Numbered from the stretch's first letter, positions 52,900 to 62,430 are shown. The stretch is 64,000 bases of DNA from Mesorhizobium sp. LSJC280B00 (GCF_000502835.1 NZ_AYVL01000006.1:1-64000); one strand, 5' to 3'. Made by a program: numbers and translations. Notes: generated from the letters alone by a model not told the origin.

Positions 52900-54168
52900 A
52901 TGAATGCGTTGAGGACATTGGCAGGTGCGGTGCTGGCGTTGTCGCTTGCTGCCGGCGCAGCACAAGCCCAGCAGGTGTTGTTCTGGTCGACACAGGCGCG
53001 ACCAGTGGAAGAGACACAGAAGATGCGCAGCGAAGTGCTGAAGGGGTTTGACGGCCAGGTCGACTATCAGGTCGCCGAGGACGGGCCCTGGCTCACCCGC
53101 CTTCAGGCCGAACTGCAGGCCGGCTCCGGCACCATAGGCGTGCTCGGCGGCCTGCACGGAGACTTCTCCACCGTCGGCGCGAACCTTGTCGATCTCTCTG
53201 GCGTCGATCTCGGTGGCGTCAAGGTCAACGAGACCTACAAGAAGCTCGGCATGCTCGGCACCGGCGAGCAGAAGTACCTGCCATGGATGCAGGCCACCTT
53301 TCTGATGGCGGCCAACAAACAGGCGCTGCAATATCTGCCGGCCGGCACCGATCTCAACACCATCACTTATGACCAACTGATCAAGTGGGCGAAAAACATC
53401 GCTGAAAAGACCGGTTCGCCCAAATTCGGTTTTCCGGCCGGCCCGAAAGGGCTGAAGCACCGTTTCTTCGAGGGTTTTCTCCTTCCATCGTATACCGGCT
53501 CGATGGTGACGAAATTCCGCTCGGCGGAGGCCGAGACGGCGTGGAATAAGTTCAAGGAATTGTGGCAATACACCAACCCGAATTCGACCAACTATGCCTT
53601 CATGCAGGAGCCGCTGCTGACCGGCGAAGTCTGGGTGGCATTCGATCACGTGGCGCGCCTCGCCGACGCCTTCAACCAGAAACCCGACGAGTTTGTCGCC
53701 TTCCCGGCGCCGGCTGGCCCGGCAGGCCGCGGCTACATGCCGGTGGTGGCCGGTGTCGCTATCCCGAAGACCTCGCCTGACATGGACAAGGCCAAGGCGC
53801 TGGTCGCCTATATGCTGAAACCGGAAACCCAGATCGCGACGGTGAAGGCGACAAACTTCTTCCCCATCGTCGACGTCAAGCTGCCCGACGACATGCCGGC
53901 CTCGGTGAAGGCCTTCAGCCCAGTGATCGCCACCATGACCGGAGCTCCCGATGCGTTGCCGGCGCTGCTGCCGATGGGACTTGGCGGCCTCGGCGGCAAG
54001 TTCAACCAGGTCTACACCGACAGCTTCGAGCGCATCGTGCTCGGCGGCGACGATGTGCACGGCGTGCTCGACGAACAGGCGACGGCGCTGAAGGCGATCA
54101 TCGACCAGGCGAAGGCGCCATGCTGGGCGCCCGACAAGCCCTCGCAAGGCGCCTGCCCGGTCGATTAA
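52900..54168 (+). CDS. Carbohydrate ABC transporter, periplasmic binding protein (CUT1)
   Basis: A 422-aa family-1 solute-binding protein with a Sec signal (MNALRTLAGAVLALSLAAGA) cleaved about after AAQA. It has the normal fold size for disaccharide or glycoside binders, with GFPAGPKGLKHRFFEGFLLP and GYMPVVAGVAIPKTS in its two lobes. The C-terminus holds two cysteines (PCWAPDKPSQGACPVD), which could form a disulfide. A hairpin separates it from the permease gene. Ligand by context: glucosyl- or mannosylglycerate or a similar solute. Confidence 0.88.
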   Translation: MNALRTLAGAVLALSLAAGAAQAQQVLFWSTQARPVEETQKMRSEVLKGFDGQVDYQVAEDGPWLTRLQAELQAGSGTIGVLGGLHGDFSTVGANLVDLSGVDLGGVKVNETYKKLGMLGTGEQKYLPWMQATFLMAANKQALQYLPAGTDLNTITYDQLIKWAKNIAEKTGSPKFGFPAGPKGLKHRFFEGFLLPSYTGSMVTKFRSAEAETAWNKFKELWQYTNPNSTNYAFMQEPLLTGEVWVAFDHVARLADAFNQKPDEFVAFPAPAGPAGRGYMPVVAGVAIPKTSPDMDKAKALVAYMLKPETQIATVKATNFFPIVDVKLPDDMPASVKAFSPVIATMTGAPDALPALLPMGLGGLGGKFNQVYTDSFERIVLGGDDVHGVLDEQATALKAIIDQAKAPCWAPDKPSQGACPVD

Positions 54169-54178
54169 GAATCCTCCC

Positions 54179-54210
54179 GGGCGTCCGGATTTCCAGCGCG
54201 CCGGGCGCCC
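54179..54210 (+). other. Hairpin between binding-protein and permease genes
   Basis: Ten-base arms GGGCGTCCGG and CCGGGCGCCC (one mismatch) around a 12-base loop, without a T-run; same position as the hairpin in the polyol transporter operon and likely the same purpose of uneven subunit expression. Confidence 0.5.
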
Positions 54211-54243
54211 ACCCCTTTTGAAGCTTCGAATAGAGAGCGCTCC

Positions 54244-55089
54244 ATGCACAGCAAGGCCCTGCCCTATCTGCTGCTGACGCCGGCGACGCTGTTCCTCTGT
54301 GTCTTTTTCCTCTACCCGTTCGTGTTGGTCGCCTTCGAGGCGTTCACCCGCGACGGCGGCTTTACGCTCGACAATTTCCGCACCATGGCGGGCAGCTGGA
54401 AGTTTCCGGTCACTGTCCGCAATACGCTGCTGCTGAGCGCCATCGTCGTGCCGATCCAACTGGTGATGGCGCTGCTGATGGCAACGGTGGTGTCGCGGCT
54501 TGAAACCGGGCGCAGCGCTGCGCTTTACATCTTCGCTATTCCGCTCGGCATCTCCGATCTCGCCGCCGGGCTGATCTGGCTCGCCATCTTCGACCAGTCC
54601 GGCTTCCTGAACACCTTGCTCTCCAATCTCGGCGTCATCGACAGGCCGGTTATGTTCCTCGGCTACCAGAGCAAGCTGACGATCTTCATCGCCGTGGCGC
54701 TGGCTGAGATCTGGCGCGCGACCGCCATCATGATGGTCATTCTGGTCGCCGGCATGGGGCTGATCCCCCGGGAATACTACGAGGCGGCGGAGGTCTTTGG
54801 CGCTAGCCCGTGGAAGCGCTTCATCAAGATCACGCTGCCTCTGCTGCGCCCAAGCCTGCAGACCTCGATCATCCTGCGCGTCATCCTTGCCTTTGAGGTC
54901 TTTGCCGTGGTTGCAGCACTCGGCGGCACCAATCTGCCGGTGCTGATGGGCGAGACCTACAATTGGCAGTTCACGCTGCAGGACCACAATGTCGCCGCCG
55001 CCATGGCGCTGTTCATCCTCGCCATCTCGATCGGCTTCACGCTGTTCTTCCTGCGGGTGCTGCGTGTGCCGAAGGAGACTCGCATATGA
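54244..55089 (+). CDS. Carbohydrate ABC transporter permease (MalF type)
   Basis: A 281-aa inner-membrane permease with six membrane segments and an EAA loop (YEAAEVFGASPWKRFIKITL) for docking on the ATPase. Its stop overlaps the next permease start (ATGA). Part of the LacI-controlled transporter cluster. Typical length. Confidence 0.9.
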   Translation: MHSKALPYLLLTPATLFLCVFFLYPFVLVAFEAFTRDGGFTLDNFRTMAGSWKFPVTVRNTLLLSAIVVPIQLVMALLMATVVSRLETGRSAALYIFAIPLGISDLAAGLIWLAIFDQSGFLNTLLSNLGVIDRPVMFLGYQSKLTIFIAVALAEIWRATAIMMVILVAGMGLIPREYYEAAEVFGASPWKRFIKITLPLLRPSLQTSIILRVILAFEVFAVVAALGGTNLPVLMGETYNWQFTLQDHNVAAAMALFILAISIGFTLFFLRVLRVPKETRI

Positions 55090-55928
55090 GCACTGTCGCG
55101 GAGCTCTCGATCGCCGCGCCTGAGGCCCGCAAAGCCGGCAACTGGTTGCTGGTCGCAACGGTCATCCTGCTTTGCGTCTGGGTGCTGCTGCCGATCTATC
55201 TGTTGATCGTCAACGCGCTGTCGTCGCCGGAAGAGGTGACCGCCTTTCCCAAGCGCTTCTTCCCGTCATTCGATTTCGGCAGCCTTTCTTTCTTCATCAA
55301 TTTCGCCGGCGTCGCCAAGGCGCTGTGGAACTCCGTTCTCGTCGCCACGCTGACGATGCTCCTCTCGATCGGCTTCGGCGCACCCGCGGGCTACGCGCTG
55401 TCGCGCTTCGAATTCCCGGGCAAGGAAACGTTCCGTTTCCTTGTGCTGATGACCCGCGCCTTCCCGCTGCCGCTGCTGGCGCTGCCGCTGGCGGTGATGT
55501 TCATCCGCACCGGCCTCGACGACACCGCGATCGGGCTGGCGCTGGTCCACACCACGCTGGCGCTGCCGTTTGCGGTGCTGATCACCTTCTCGCTGTTCTC
55601 CGGCATTCCCGTCGAGCTGGAGGAGGCGGCCTGGACGCTCGGCTGCACGAGATTGCAGGCATTCCGAAAAGTCATTCTGCCGCTGGCGCTGCCGGGCATC
55701 GCGGCGTCGGCGGTGTTTGCCTTCACCATCTCCTGGAACGAGGTGTTTGCTGCCGCAGTGCTCACCATAGAGAACCGGACGCTGACTGCCTTCCTGTTGC
55801 AGAGCCTCGGCGAATCGCCGCTCTACCTCAAATTTGCCGGTGGCGCGGCACTGGTCATTCCGGCGCTGATCTTCATCTTCGCCGTTCGCAAATATCTGTT
55901 CGCCATGTGGGGGATCGCCAACCGATGA
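55086..55928 (+). CDS. Carbohydrate ABC transporter permease (MalG type)
   Basis: A 280-aa inner-membrane permease; start at the ATG that overlaps the previous stop. The EAA loop reads EEAAWTLGCTRLQAFRKVIL. It forms a heterodimer with the previous permease. The ATPase gene follows after 21 bases. Confidence 0.9.
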   Translation: MSTVAELSIAAPEARKAGNWLLVATVILLCVWVLLPIYLLIVNALSSPEEVTAFPKRFFPSFDFGSLSFFINFAGVAKALWNSVLVATLTMLLSIGFGAPAGYALSRFEFPGKETFRFLVLMTRAFPLPLLALPLAVMFIRTGLDDTAIGLALVHTTLALPFAVLITFSLFSGIPVELEEAAWTLGCTRLQAFRKVILPLALPGIAASAVFAFTISWNEVFAAAVLTIENRTLTAFLLQSLGESPLYLKFAGGAALVIPALIFIFAVRKYLFAMWGIANR

Positions 55929-55949
55929 CGCGCACAAAAGAGAACGCCG

Positions 55950-56990
55950 ATGGCTGAGATCGTCATCAAGCAGGTGGCAAAACGTTTCGGCGGCTTCACA
56001 GCGCTGCATTCGATCGACCTGACCATCGCCGACCAGGAATTCATGGTGCTGCTTGGCGCCTCGGGTTGCGGCAAGACCACGCTGCTGAGGATCGTCGCCG
56101 GGCTGGAAACGCCAAGCCAGGGCGAGGTCTGGATCGGCGGCCGTCGCGTCGACCATCTGCCGCCGCGCGAACGCGGCATCGCTATGGTGTTCCAGAATTA
56201 CGCCGTGTTTCCGCACCTGACGGTATTCGAGAATATCGCCTTCGGCCTGCGCATGAAGAAGCTGCCGCAGCAGGAGGTCGACGGGCGCGTCAACCGCACC
56301 GCCGAGCTCATGCATATCGAACAGCTTTTGAAGCGCTATTCGGGCCAGCTTTCCGGCGGTCAGCGCCAACGCGTGGCTGTGGCCCGGGCCCTGGCGATGG
56401 AGCCTGACGTGATCTTGATGGACGAGCCGCTGTCCAACCTAGACGCGCTGCTGCGGCTCGAAATGCGCGCCGAGCTCAAAGGTGTGCTCGCGGCGTCCAA
56501 GACCACCACCATCTACGTTACCCACGACCAGGTCGAGGCGATGAGCCTCGCCGACCGCATCGCCGTCATGCATCAGGGCCGTATCGTCCAGGCCGCCTCG
56601 CCGGTAGAGGTCTACCGCAATCCGGCGGCCCGCTTCGTCGGCTCCTTCATCGGCAACCCGCCGATGAATTTCATCCCGGCGACGAAGACGGCCGACGGCA
56701 GTTGGACCGTCGCCGGGCTGACGCTGCCCGGCCCCAAATCGGACAAGCAGACGATAGAATTCGCCATTCGCCCCGAGGATGTGGACGCCGGCAACGAAGG
56801 TATTAACGCCACCGTGCGCGTTGTCGAGCCGCTCGGACCGCACACGCTGGTCACCTGCGACGTCGAGGGCGGCCTGTTCCGCGCCATCCTCGAATCGAAT
56901 GCCACGGTCGCCGTCGGCGATCACTTGCGGCTTTCGCCCAAACCCGATCGCGTCCGCTGGTTCGATCCCGAAACCACCAACGCCCTTTGA
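55950..56990 (+). CDS. Carbohydrate ABC transporter ATPase (MalK/UgpC type)
   Basis: A 346-aa ATPase with all canonical motifs: Walker A GASGCGKT, Q-loop FQNYAVFPH, signature LSGGQ, Walker B ILMDEPLSNLD and switch histidine VTHDQ, then a TOBE domain. It would act as a homodimer, in contrast to the two odd ATPases of the neighbouring polyol transporter. Its stop overlaps a TTG that could open the hydrolase gene. Confidence 0.92.
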   Translation: MAEIVIKQVAKRFGGFTALHSIDLTIADQEFMVLLGASGCGKTTLLRIVAGLETPSQGEVWIGGRRVDHLPPRERGIAMVFQNYAVFPHLTVFENIAFGLRMKKLPQQEVDGRVNRTAELMHIEQLLKRYSGQLSGGQRQRVAVARALAMEPDVILMDEPLSNLDALLRLEMRAELKGVLAASKTTTIYVTHDQVEAMSLADRIAVMHQGRIVQAASPVEVYRNPAARFVGSFIGNPPMNFIPATKTADGSWTVAGLTLPGPKSDKQTIEFAIRPEDVDAGNEGINATVRVVEPLGPHTLVTCDVEGGLFRAILESNATVAVGDHLRLSPKPDRVRWFDPETTNAL

Positions 56991-57022
56991 TCCCCTTCGA
57001 TTCTGAAAGTACGAACGCCCCG

Positions 57023-58303
57023 ATGATATCTCTTGCTGTCGACGAAACCATCGCCCGCGCCGTCGAGGTGCTCAGGGAAAATGACCAAGGCACCTATACC
57101 ATACCGACCAAGGGGCTCTACCCGTTTCAGTGGAACTGGGATTCCTGCCTGACCGCGCTCGGCCTTGCCCACTATGACGAGGCGCGCGCCTGGACCGAGA
57201 TCGACACGCTGTTCGCCCACCAATGGCCAGACGGCATGGTGCCGCACATCGTCTTCCATGTCTGGAGCGACGGCTATTTCCCCGGGCCGGAGGTCTGGCG
57301 AACCAACCGCCCGACTGCCACCTCCGGCATCACCCAGCCGGCGGTCGCCGGCTTTGCCGTGCGCCGCTTGTTCGACCAGGCCAAGGACAAGGCCCTGGCG
57401 GCCGATCGCGCCCGCGCGCTGTTGCCGAAAATCGATGCCTGGCACCGCTGGTTCTACGAAAATCGCGACCCGGACGGCGAAGGGCTGGTCGCCATAATCC
57501 ACCCATGGGAGTCCGGCCGCGACAACTCGATCGACTGGGACGAGGCGTTCGAGCGCGTGCCGACCGAAGGCGTCGAGCCCTACACCCGCCGCGACATCCT
57601 GCACGCCGATCCGGCGCATCGTCCAACCAAGGCACAGTATGACCGCTATGTCTGGCTGTTGCAGCATTTCCGCGGGCTTGGCTGGGATAATGCCCGGCTG
57701 CACGATGCCTCGCCATTCCAGGTCGTCGATCCCGGCTTCAACGCCATCCTGATCCGTTCCGCCGCCGACCTTGCCGATCTCGCCGAGGCACTTGGCGAAA
57801 CCGAAATCGCAGAAGCCAATCGCGCCCGTGCCGAAAAGGGGCTTTCGGCAATGGAACGGCTGTGGAGCGACGCGCATGGCCAGTACATTTGTTTCGACCG
57901 AGTGGCCGGAAAGCATGTTGACAGCGCGTCGGTCGGCGGCATTCTGTCGGTATTTTCGGCCATCCCGGAAAGCCGGGCAGCGACCATCGCTGCAACGATC
58001 GAGCGCATCGCCGGCAAAGCGCGTTACATCGTCCCGTCGCACGATCCTGAGGATGGGCGCTTCGACCCAAAGCGCTACTGGCGCGGCCCGGTCTGGCTGG
58101 TGGTCAACTACATGATCGCCGACGGCCTTGCCGCCGCCGGCCACAGCCAAATCGCACAACGGATCACGCAATCCAGTCTCGAGCTGATCGCCGAGAGCGG
58201 TTTTGCCGAATATTACGATCCCCTCAGCGGCGAGCCGCTCGGCGGCAATCGCTTCACCTGGACCGCGGCAATGGTGATCGAGTTCCTGAAGGGCAGAGCC
58301 TGA
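57023..58303 (+). CDS. GH63-type glucosylglycerate/mannosylglycerate hydrolase-like protein
   Basis: A 426-aa (alpha/alpha)6-barrel glycoside hydrolase of the mannosylglycerate-hydrolase-like (MGH1) group. Family motifs are LYPFQWNWDSCLTALGLAHY near the start, HPWESGRDNSIDWDEAF (the aspartate is the probable general acid), YWRGPVWLVVNYMIADGL, and FAEYYDP...FTWTAA near the end (the glutamate is the probable base). Length fits these enzymes. The ATG at 57023 is preferred over a TTG at 56987 that lacks a ribosome-binding site. No signal peptide, so the substrate is hydrolysed in the cytoplasm after import by the adjoining transporter. Confidence 0.8.
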   Translation: MISLAVDETIARAVEVLRENDQGTYTIPTKGLYPFQWNWDSCLTALGLAHYDEARAWTEIDTLFAHQWPDGMVPHIVFHVWSDGYFPGPEVWRTNRPTATSGITQPAVAGFAVRRLFDQAKDKALAADRARALLPKIDAWHRWFYENRDPDGEGLVAIIHPWESGRDNSIDWDEAFERVPTEGVEPYTRRDILHADPAHRPTKAQYDRYVWLLQHFRGLGWDNARLHDASPFQVVDPGFNAILIRSAADLADLAEALGETEIAEANRARAEKGLSAMERLWSDAHGQYICFDRVAGKHVDSASVGGILSVFSAIPESRAATIAATIERIAGKARYIVPSHDPEDGRFDPKRYWRGPVWLVVNYMIADGLAAAGHSQIAQRITQSSLELIAESGFAEYYDPLSGEPLGGNRFTWTAAMVIEFLKGRA

Positions 58304-58495
58304 ACGCTTCCGCCTAGGCCGCCGGCTACCAAAGCCCGTTCTGTCTGCCGAATAACAGTCGACCCCATTTGCGTCTGAGGCATGTCCCGGCCCATCAAAA
58401 CAGGGCCAAGGCATGCCAATCTTCACCATGCCAGAGCTATAGTAATTCTTCACAAACCGCTATCTATACTGCGTCGGGGCGGGGAGAAGCGCGGC
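58304..58495. other. Spacer between hydrolase and SWIM operon
   Basis: 192 bases without a gene. A TATACT at 58465-58470 could be a -10 box for the following operon, but no good -35 stands at the right distance. I see no terminator after the hydrolase gene. Confidence 0.3.
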
Positions 58496-59896
58496 TTGGA
58501 ATTCGATCTGAAAACCATTGAGGCGCTTGCTCCCGATCAGGCGTCGCTGAGCGCCGCCTCCAAGCTCACCAAACGAACGAACTGGCCGCGGCTCGAAAAG
58601 CATGAGCAGCAGGCGCTCATCTGGGGCGAATGCCAGGGCTCCGGCTCCAATCCTTATCGAGTGGTGGTCGACACGGGTGATCACGGCTACAAATGCACCT
58701 GCCCTTCGCGCAAATTCCCATGCAAGCACACTCTGGCCCTGATGTGGATTGCCGCCACCGCGCCAGCCAGTTTTGCCGCTGCCAATACCACGCCGGAATG
58801 GGTGAATGACTGGCTTGGCCGACGCAGGAAGACAACGCCACAGCCGGCGCAACCGGTACCCGGTGCGGAAGCCAAGCGCATCGGCGAAGCCTCACAAGCC
58901 GACGAGAGCACCGCCATTGAAGACATCGCGGCGCTGGAGCGTCGCGAGGCGGCGCAGCGCAAGCGGGCGGAAAGCACACGAGAAGCAGTGTCGGCTGGGC
59001 TCGATGAGCTTGACCAGTGGATTGCCGACCAGTTACGGCTCGGTCTGTCCGGGTTTGTCGACGCCAGCAGCGACCGTTGCCGGCGGATTGCTGCGCGGCT
59101 GGTCGATATGAAGGCAGCCGCGCTCGCCGGCCGTATCGACGAGATTCCGTCGCGGCTGATGGCGCTGCGCAGCGAGGAACGGTCTGATGCGGCAATCCGC
59201 GAGCTCGGCAAGCTCGTGCTGCTGGCCAAGGCGTGGCGGTCGGAGCCCGACGACCCCGAGCTGAAGCGCCTCGTATCAACGTCGGAACCCCGCGAACAGG
59301 TTCTCAGCAGTCCGGATGCAAGACAGGTTGAAAGCCTCTGGGAAGTTCTCGGCGAGAAGATCGAGAGCCGCCGCGATGGTCTGGTCAGCCATTCGACCTG
59401 GCTGCTCGATTTGAAAAGCGCCACCCCGCAATTTGCCGTGCTGCTCGACTTTTTCCCGGCTTCGGCCGGGCGCCGGTCCAACGCTTTTGCACCAGGCGAC
59501 CGTTTCAATGCCCGACTGGTGTTTTATCCATCACGCCTGCCGCTCCGCGCCCTCGTGGTGGAGCGCATGGGGGAGGTTGTGCCCGGCGCGTGGCCCGATT
59601 TTGCTTTTGGCACCGCGAAGGATCCGCTCGCCACGCATGCTTCCCATCAGGACGCCGCGCCCTGGATCGCCGATTGTCCCCTCATGCTGCCGCCCGGTGC
59701 TATCCTGCTCGACGATCGGGGCACGGCATGGTGGCAGGCGGAGGATGAACCGCAGGGGATCGCCTTGCCGATCGCCGGCGCGGTAGATCAAACCTTGCTC
59801 GGCCTCGACCTTGCAGCCACGGCAGCGCTCTGGAACGGCGCCCGGCTTGAGCTTCTGGCGGCGCAAAGCGAGTTCGGGAGGCTTGATCTGGCGTGA
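58496..59896 (+). CDS. SWIM zinc-finger domain protein
   Basis: A 466-aa protein with an N-terminal SWIM zinc finger, CTCPSRKFPCKH (CxC-x6-CxH form), at about residues 65-76. Such fingers bind DNA or proteins. The rest is helical and rich in Ala, Arg and Glu (a possible coiled coil about residues 145-270), followed by a beta-rich C-terminal part. The TTG at 58496 is chosen because GGGGAG lies 9 bases upstream and because the frame upstream of it does not resemble protein; the start is less sure. Its stop overlaps the next gene (GTGA). First gene of the SWIM-DUF5691-MoxR-DUF5682 operon. Function unknown. Confidence 0.8.
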   Translation: MEFDLKTIEALAPDQASLSAASKLTKRTNWPRLEKHEQQALIWGECQGSGSNPYRVVVDTGDHGYKCTCPSRKFPCKHTLALMWIAATAPASFAAANTTPEWVNDWLGRRRKTTPQPAQPVPGAEAKRIGEASQADESTAIEDIAALERREAAQRKRAESTREAVSAGLDELDQWIADQLRLGLSGFVDASSDRCRRIAARLVDMKAAALAGRIDEIPSRLMALRSEERSDAAIRELGKLVLLAKAWRSEPDDPELKRLVSTSEPREQVLSSPDARQVESLWEVLGEKIESRRDGLVSHSTWLLDLKSATPQFAVLLDFFPASAGRRSNAFAPGDRFNARLVFYPSRLPLRALVVERMGEVVPGAWPDFAFGTAKDPLATHASHQDAAPWIADCPLMLPPGAILLDDRGTAWWQAEDEPQGIALPIAGAVDQTLLGLDLAATAALWNGARLELLAAQSEFGRLDLA

Positions 59897-61326
59897 ACGA
59901 AAGCGAGCAAACAGGCCTGGCGGCAATGCGCGATTGCTGGATCACCGGCGGTGCTACGTTCGATCTGGCTCCGGCCGGATGGAAGGCAATCGCCGGCGGT
60001 GCAAGTCCCGACGAACAGGAGCGCCGGCTCCTGGCAATCGCAGCACAAGCGCTCGACGTCGCGCTGCGGCCGGCCGCGCCGACGACACTCAAGCGTCGTC
60101 CGCCGCTGCCCAGACTTGCCCTGCCCATTCTGCCGGCACGATTTCGGCCGTTGTTGAGAGCCGCTCTGAAGCACGCCGCCGACGCGAGGCGAAAGGCACG
60201 CGTGGCGGCGCTCGTCGCCAGCCGCGGCTTTGTGCTCCATCCCATGGACTGGATGCCCTCGGATCAGAACAGCCCGGACGTCTACGCACCATGGGTAGAC
60301 TGGCAAGCAAGCATGAACGGGGAAAGGCTTGCCCCACAAGAGAAACTGACTGCGGAAAACTGGGATGAGTTCTATCCCGCCGCGCGACGCTTGGTCCTTG
60401 CCGATATGCGCCGTACCGACCCGACATCGGCTCGAATGTTGATCGAAGCCAAGGCGTCGGGCGAACCGGCGGAAGTCAGGCTTGCGCTGGTCGAGCTTAT
60501 GCGCTTCGGCCTGAGTGCCGAGGACGTGCCTTTCCTGAAAAGCCTTTCCGCCGACAGGTCCGGCAAGGTGCGCGAACTGGCTGGCCGGCTGCTGGCAAGA
60601 TTAGGAGAGCACGTTCGCCCGAGCGACGGTGGACCGGACGATCCCGTAGCCGAACTCGCCGCCTTTATCACTGAAGGCAGATCGGGCTTCATCCGCCGCC
60701 GGACGATCTACACTCCAGCAAAACTAAAATCCCAAGTGCAGGAGCAACGCCGCGCCGAACTGTTCGAGATATGCAACCTCGTCGACGTTACCGAACGGTT
60801 CAACACTACGGAAGCCGAATTCATAGGAGGCTGGCAATTTGGTGCCGACAATAAAGCCGACATCCTGATCGCACGAATGGTCGCCGCCTCAGGGAGCGAA
60901 GCCGCCCTTACGCAGATGGCGGATACGCTTATCGCCGAAGGCGGCAAACCGGCGCTGTTCGTGCTTCACCTCATGCCGCGCCTGGACAGCCGCAGAAAGC
61001 GTGTCCTCATCAGGCTGATCCTCAAGGAGACAACTTATCTTGGCATGATCAACCTGGCGGAAGGCATCGATGTCGACTGGCTGGAATGGGACGACCTGAC
61101 GAATGGACAGGCGCTCGCCGCACTGCGTTCCGCCGCCGGCGGAAAAGACGACGCCGCGCGGCGGGGTCTCGACGATGTACTGGAGACGATCGGCTTCCTT
61201 GCCACCGCGACCACGGCAGCGAAATTGATCGACGACATGGTCGCGGCGGGCGTGCCGCCCGCGGCTCCTTCACTCGGGCTTCTACGTCTCAATGCATCAC
61301 TGGCGGGGCCTGGAAGCAACACATGA
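59893..61326 (+). CDS. DUF5691-type helical repeat protein
   Basis: A 477-aa protein that I place in the DUF5691 group because of its neighbours and its make-up: all-helical, with HEAT-like repeats (SARMLIEAKASGEPAEVRLA, VRELAGRLLARLGEH) and a conserved-looking block around FEICNLVDVTERFNTTEAEF. It probably serves as a scaffold or substrate adaptor for the MoxR ATPase encoded next. It starts at a GTG in the stop of the SWIM gene and ends in the ATG of the MoxR gene (ATGA), so the three are translationally coupled. No catalytic motif seen. Confidence 0.7.
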   Translation: MNESEQTGLAAMRDCWITGGATFDLAPAGWKAIAGGASPDEQERRLLAIAAQALDVALRPAAPTTLKRRPPLPRLALPILPARFRPLLRAALKHAADARRKARVAALVASRGFVLHPMDWMPSDQNSPDVYAPWVDWQASMNGERLAPQEKLTAENWDEFYPAARRLVLADMRRTDPTSARMLIEAKASGEPAEVRLALVELMRFGLSAEDVPFLKSLSADRSGKVRELAGRLLARLGEHVRPSDGGPDDPVAELAAFITEGRSGFIRRRTIYTPAKLKSQVQEQRRAELFEICNLVDVTERFNTTEAEFIGGWQFGADNKADILIARMVAASGSEAALTQMADTLIAEGGKPALFVLHLMPRLDSRRKRVLIRLILKETTYLGMINLAEGIDVDWLEWDDLTNGQALAALRSAAGGKDDAARRGLDDVLETIGFLATATTAAKLIDDMVAAGVPPAAPSLGLLRLNASLAGPGSNT

Positions 61327-62426
61327 CCAATCCGGAGAACAGCAAAATGAACGCAGCCATCCGCCTCCCGGTCGAGCAGGCCTACGCTTCGGAATTGCAG
61401 GCGCTGGCGCGCGATGACGACCGGCAGAGGCCTGCCGGCTGGAGCCTGTCGCCACAGGCTGTGCTGACCTATTTGCTAGGCGGGAAGGCCGGTGACGGCA
61501 CCTTGGTAACGCCAAAATATGTCGGTCGCCGCCGGTTGATGGAAACCGCGGTAGCGACGCTCGCCACCGACCGTGCACTCTTGCTGCTCGGCGTTCCCGG
61601 AACCGCCAAGTCCTGGGTGTCTGAACATCTTGCCGCCGCCATCATGGGCGACTCGACGCTGATCGTGCAGTGCACGGCCGGCACCGACGAGAACCAGATC
61701 CGCTATGGCTGGAACTATGCGCAGCTACTGGCAAAGGGCCCGAGCCAGGAAGCGTTGGTGCCGACGCCGCTCTACCGAGCCATGCAGAACGGCAAGCTCT
61801 GCCGGCTGGAGGAACTGACCCGCATGGGCTCAGACGTGCAGGACACGCTGATCACCGTGCTTTCCGAAAAGATGATGCCTATCCCGGAATTGAACACCTC
61901 GATCTACGCCCAGCGCGGCTTCAACATTATCGCCACGGCAAACAACCGCGACAAAGGTGTCAACGAGCTCTCCTCGGCGCTCAAGCGTCGCTTCAATGTC
62001 GTGGTGCTGCCATTGCCGGAAGACATGGCCGAAGAGGTGGCGATCGTCTCCAAACGGGTCGACGAGATGGCTGGCGGACTCGACCTGCCGGTGCCGAAAA
62101 ATGTCGGCGAGGAGATCGCCCGTGTGCTGACCATTTTCCGCGAATTGCGCTCCGGCGCGACTGCCGACGGCAAGGTGACGCTGAAGACGCCTTCCGGCTC
62201 GCTGTCGACCGCAGAAGCGATCGCCACGATGGTTGGCGGGCTCAGCCAGGCGGCGTGGTTCGACAGTGGCAAGCTCGGCGCCGAAGGTCTCGCCGCCAGC
62301 CTTGTCGGCGCGATCGTGAAGGATCCGGTACAGGACAAGGTGGTGCTGGAGGAATATCTGGAAACCGTGCTCAAGAAGCGGGCCGACTATGCCGGCTATT
62401 ACGCGGCGCTGAACGCAGCGATCTGA
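61323..62426 (+). CDS. MoxR-type AAA+ ATPase
   Basis: A 367-aa AAA+ ATPase of the MoxR/RavA clade, which usually works as a hexameric chaperone with a von Willebrand A partner. Walker A is GVPGTAKS (90-97). The Walker B region reads LCRLEEL, with Glu-Glu where Asp-Glu is usual. Sensor 1 is IIATANNRDKG and the arginine finger region is SSALKRRFNVV. The start at 61323 overlaps the previous stop; an ATG at 61347 with GGAG 9 bases upstream is an alternative. The DUF5682 gene follows after 4 bases. Confidence 0.9.
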   Translation: MTNPENSKMNAAIRLPVEQAYASELQALARDDDRQRPAGWSLSPQAVLTYLLGGKAGDGTLVTPKYVGRRRLMETAVATLATDRALLLLGVPGTAKSWVSEHLAAAIMGDSTLIVQCTAGTDENQIRYGWNYAQLLAKGPSQEALVPTPLYRAMQNGKLCRLEELTRMGSDVQDTLITVLSEKMMPIPELNTSIYAQRGFNIIATANNRDKGVNELSSALKRRFNVVVLPLPEDMAEEVAIVSKRVDEMAGGLDLPVPKNVGEEIARVLTIFRELRSGATADGKVTLKTPSGSLSTAEAIATMVGGLSQAAWFDSGKLGAEGLAASLVGAIVKDPVQDKVVLEEYLETVLKKRADYAGYYAALNAAI

Positions 62427-62430
62427 CGCC

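Noticed and set aside
51652-55158. Very long open frame (over 1100 codons) on the minus strand
   Set aside because: It lies antisense to a clear LacI gene, a binding protein and a permease; its translation is rich in Arg, His, Gln and Asp with no domain pattern. Typical artefact of high GC with codon-position bias.
57023-58303. Trehalase or glycogen-debranching enzyme
   Set aside because: The protein is short (426 aa), single-domain and has the WNWDSC and HPWESGRDNS blocks of the mannosylglycerate-hydrolase group.
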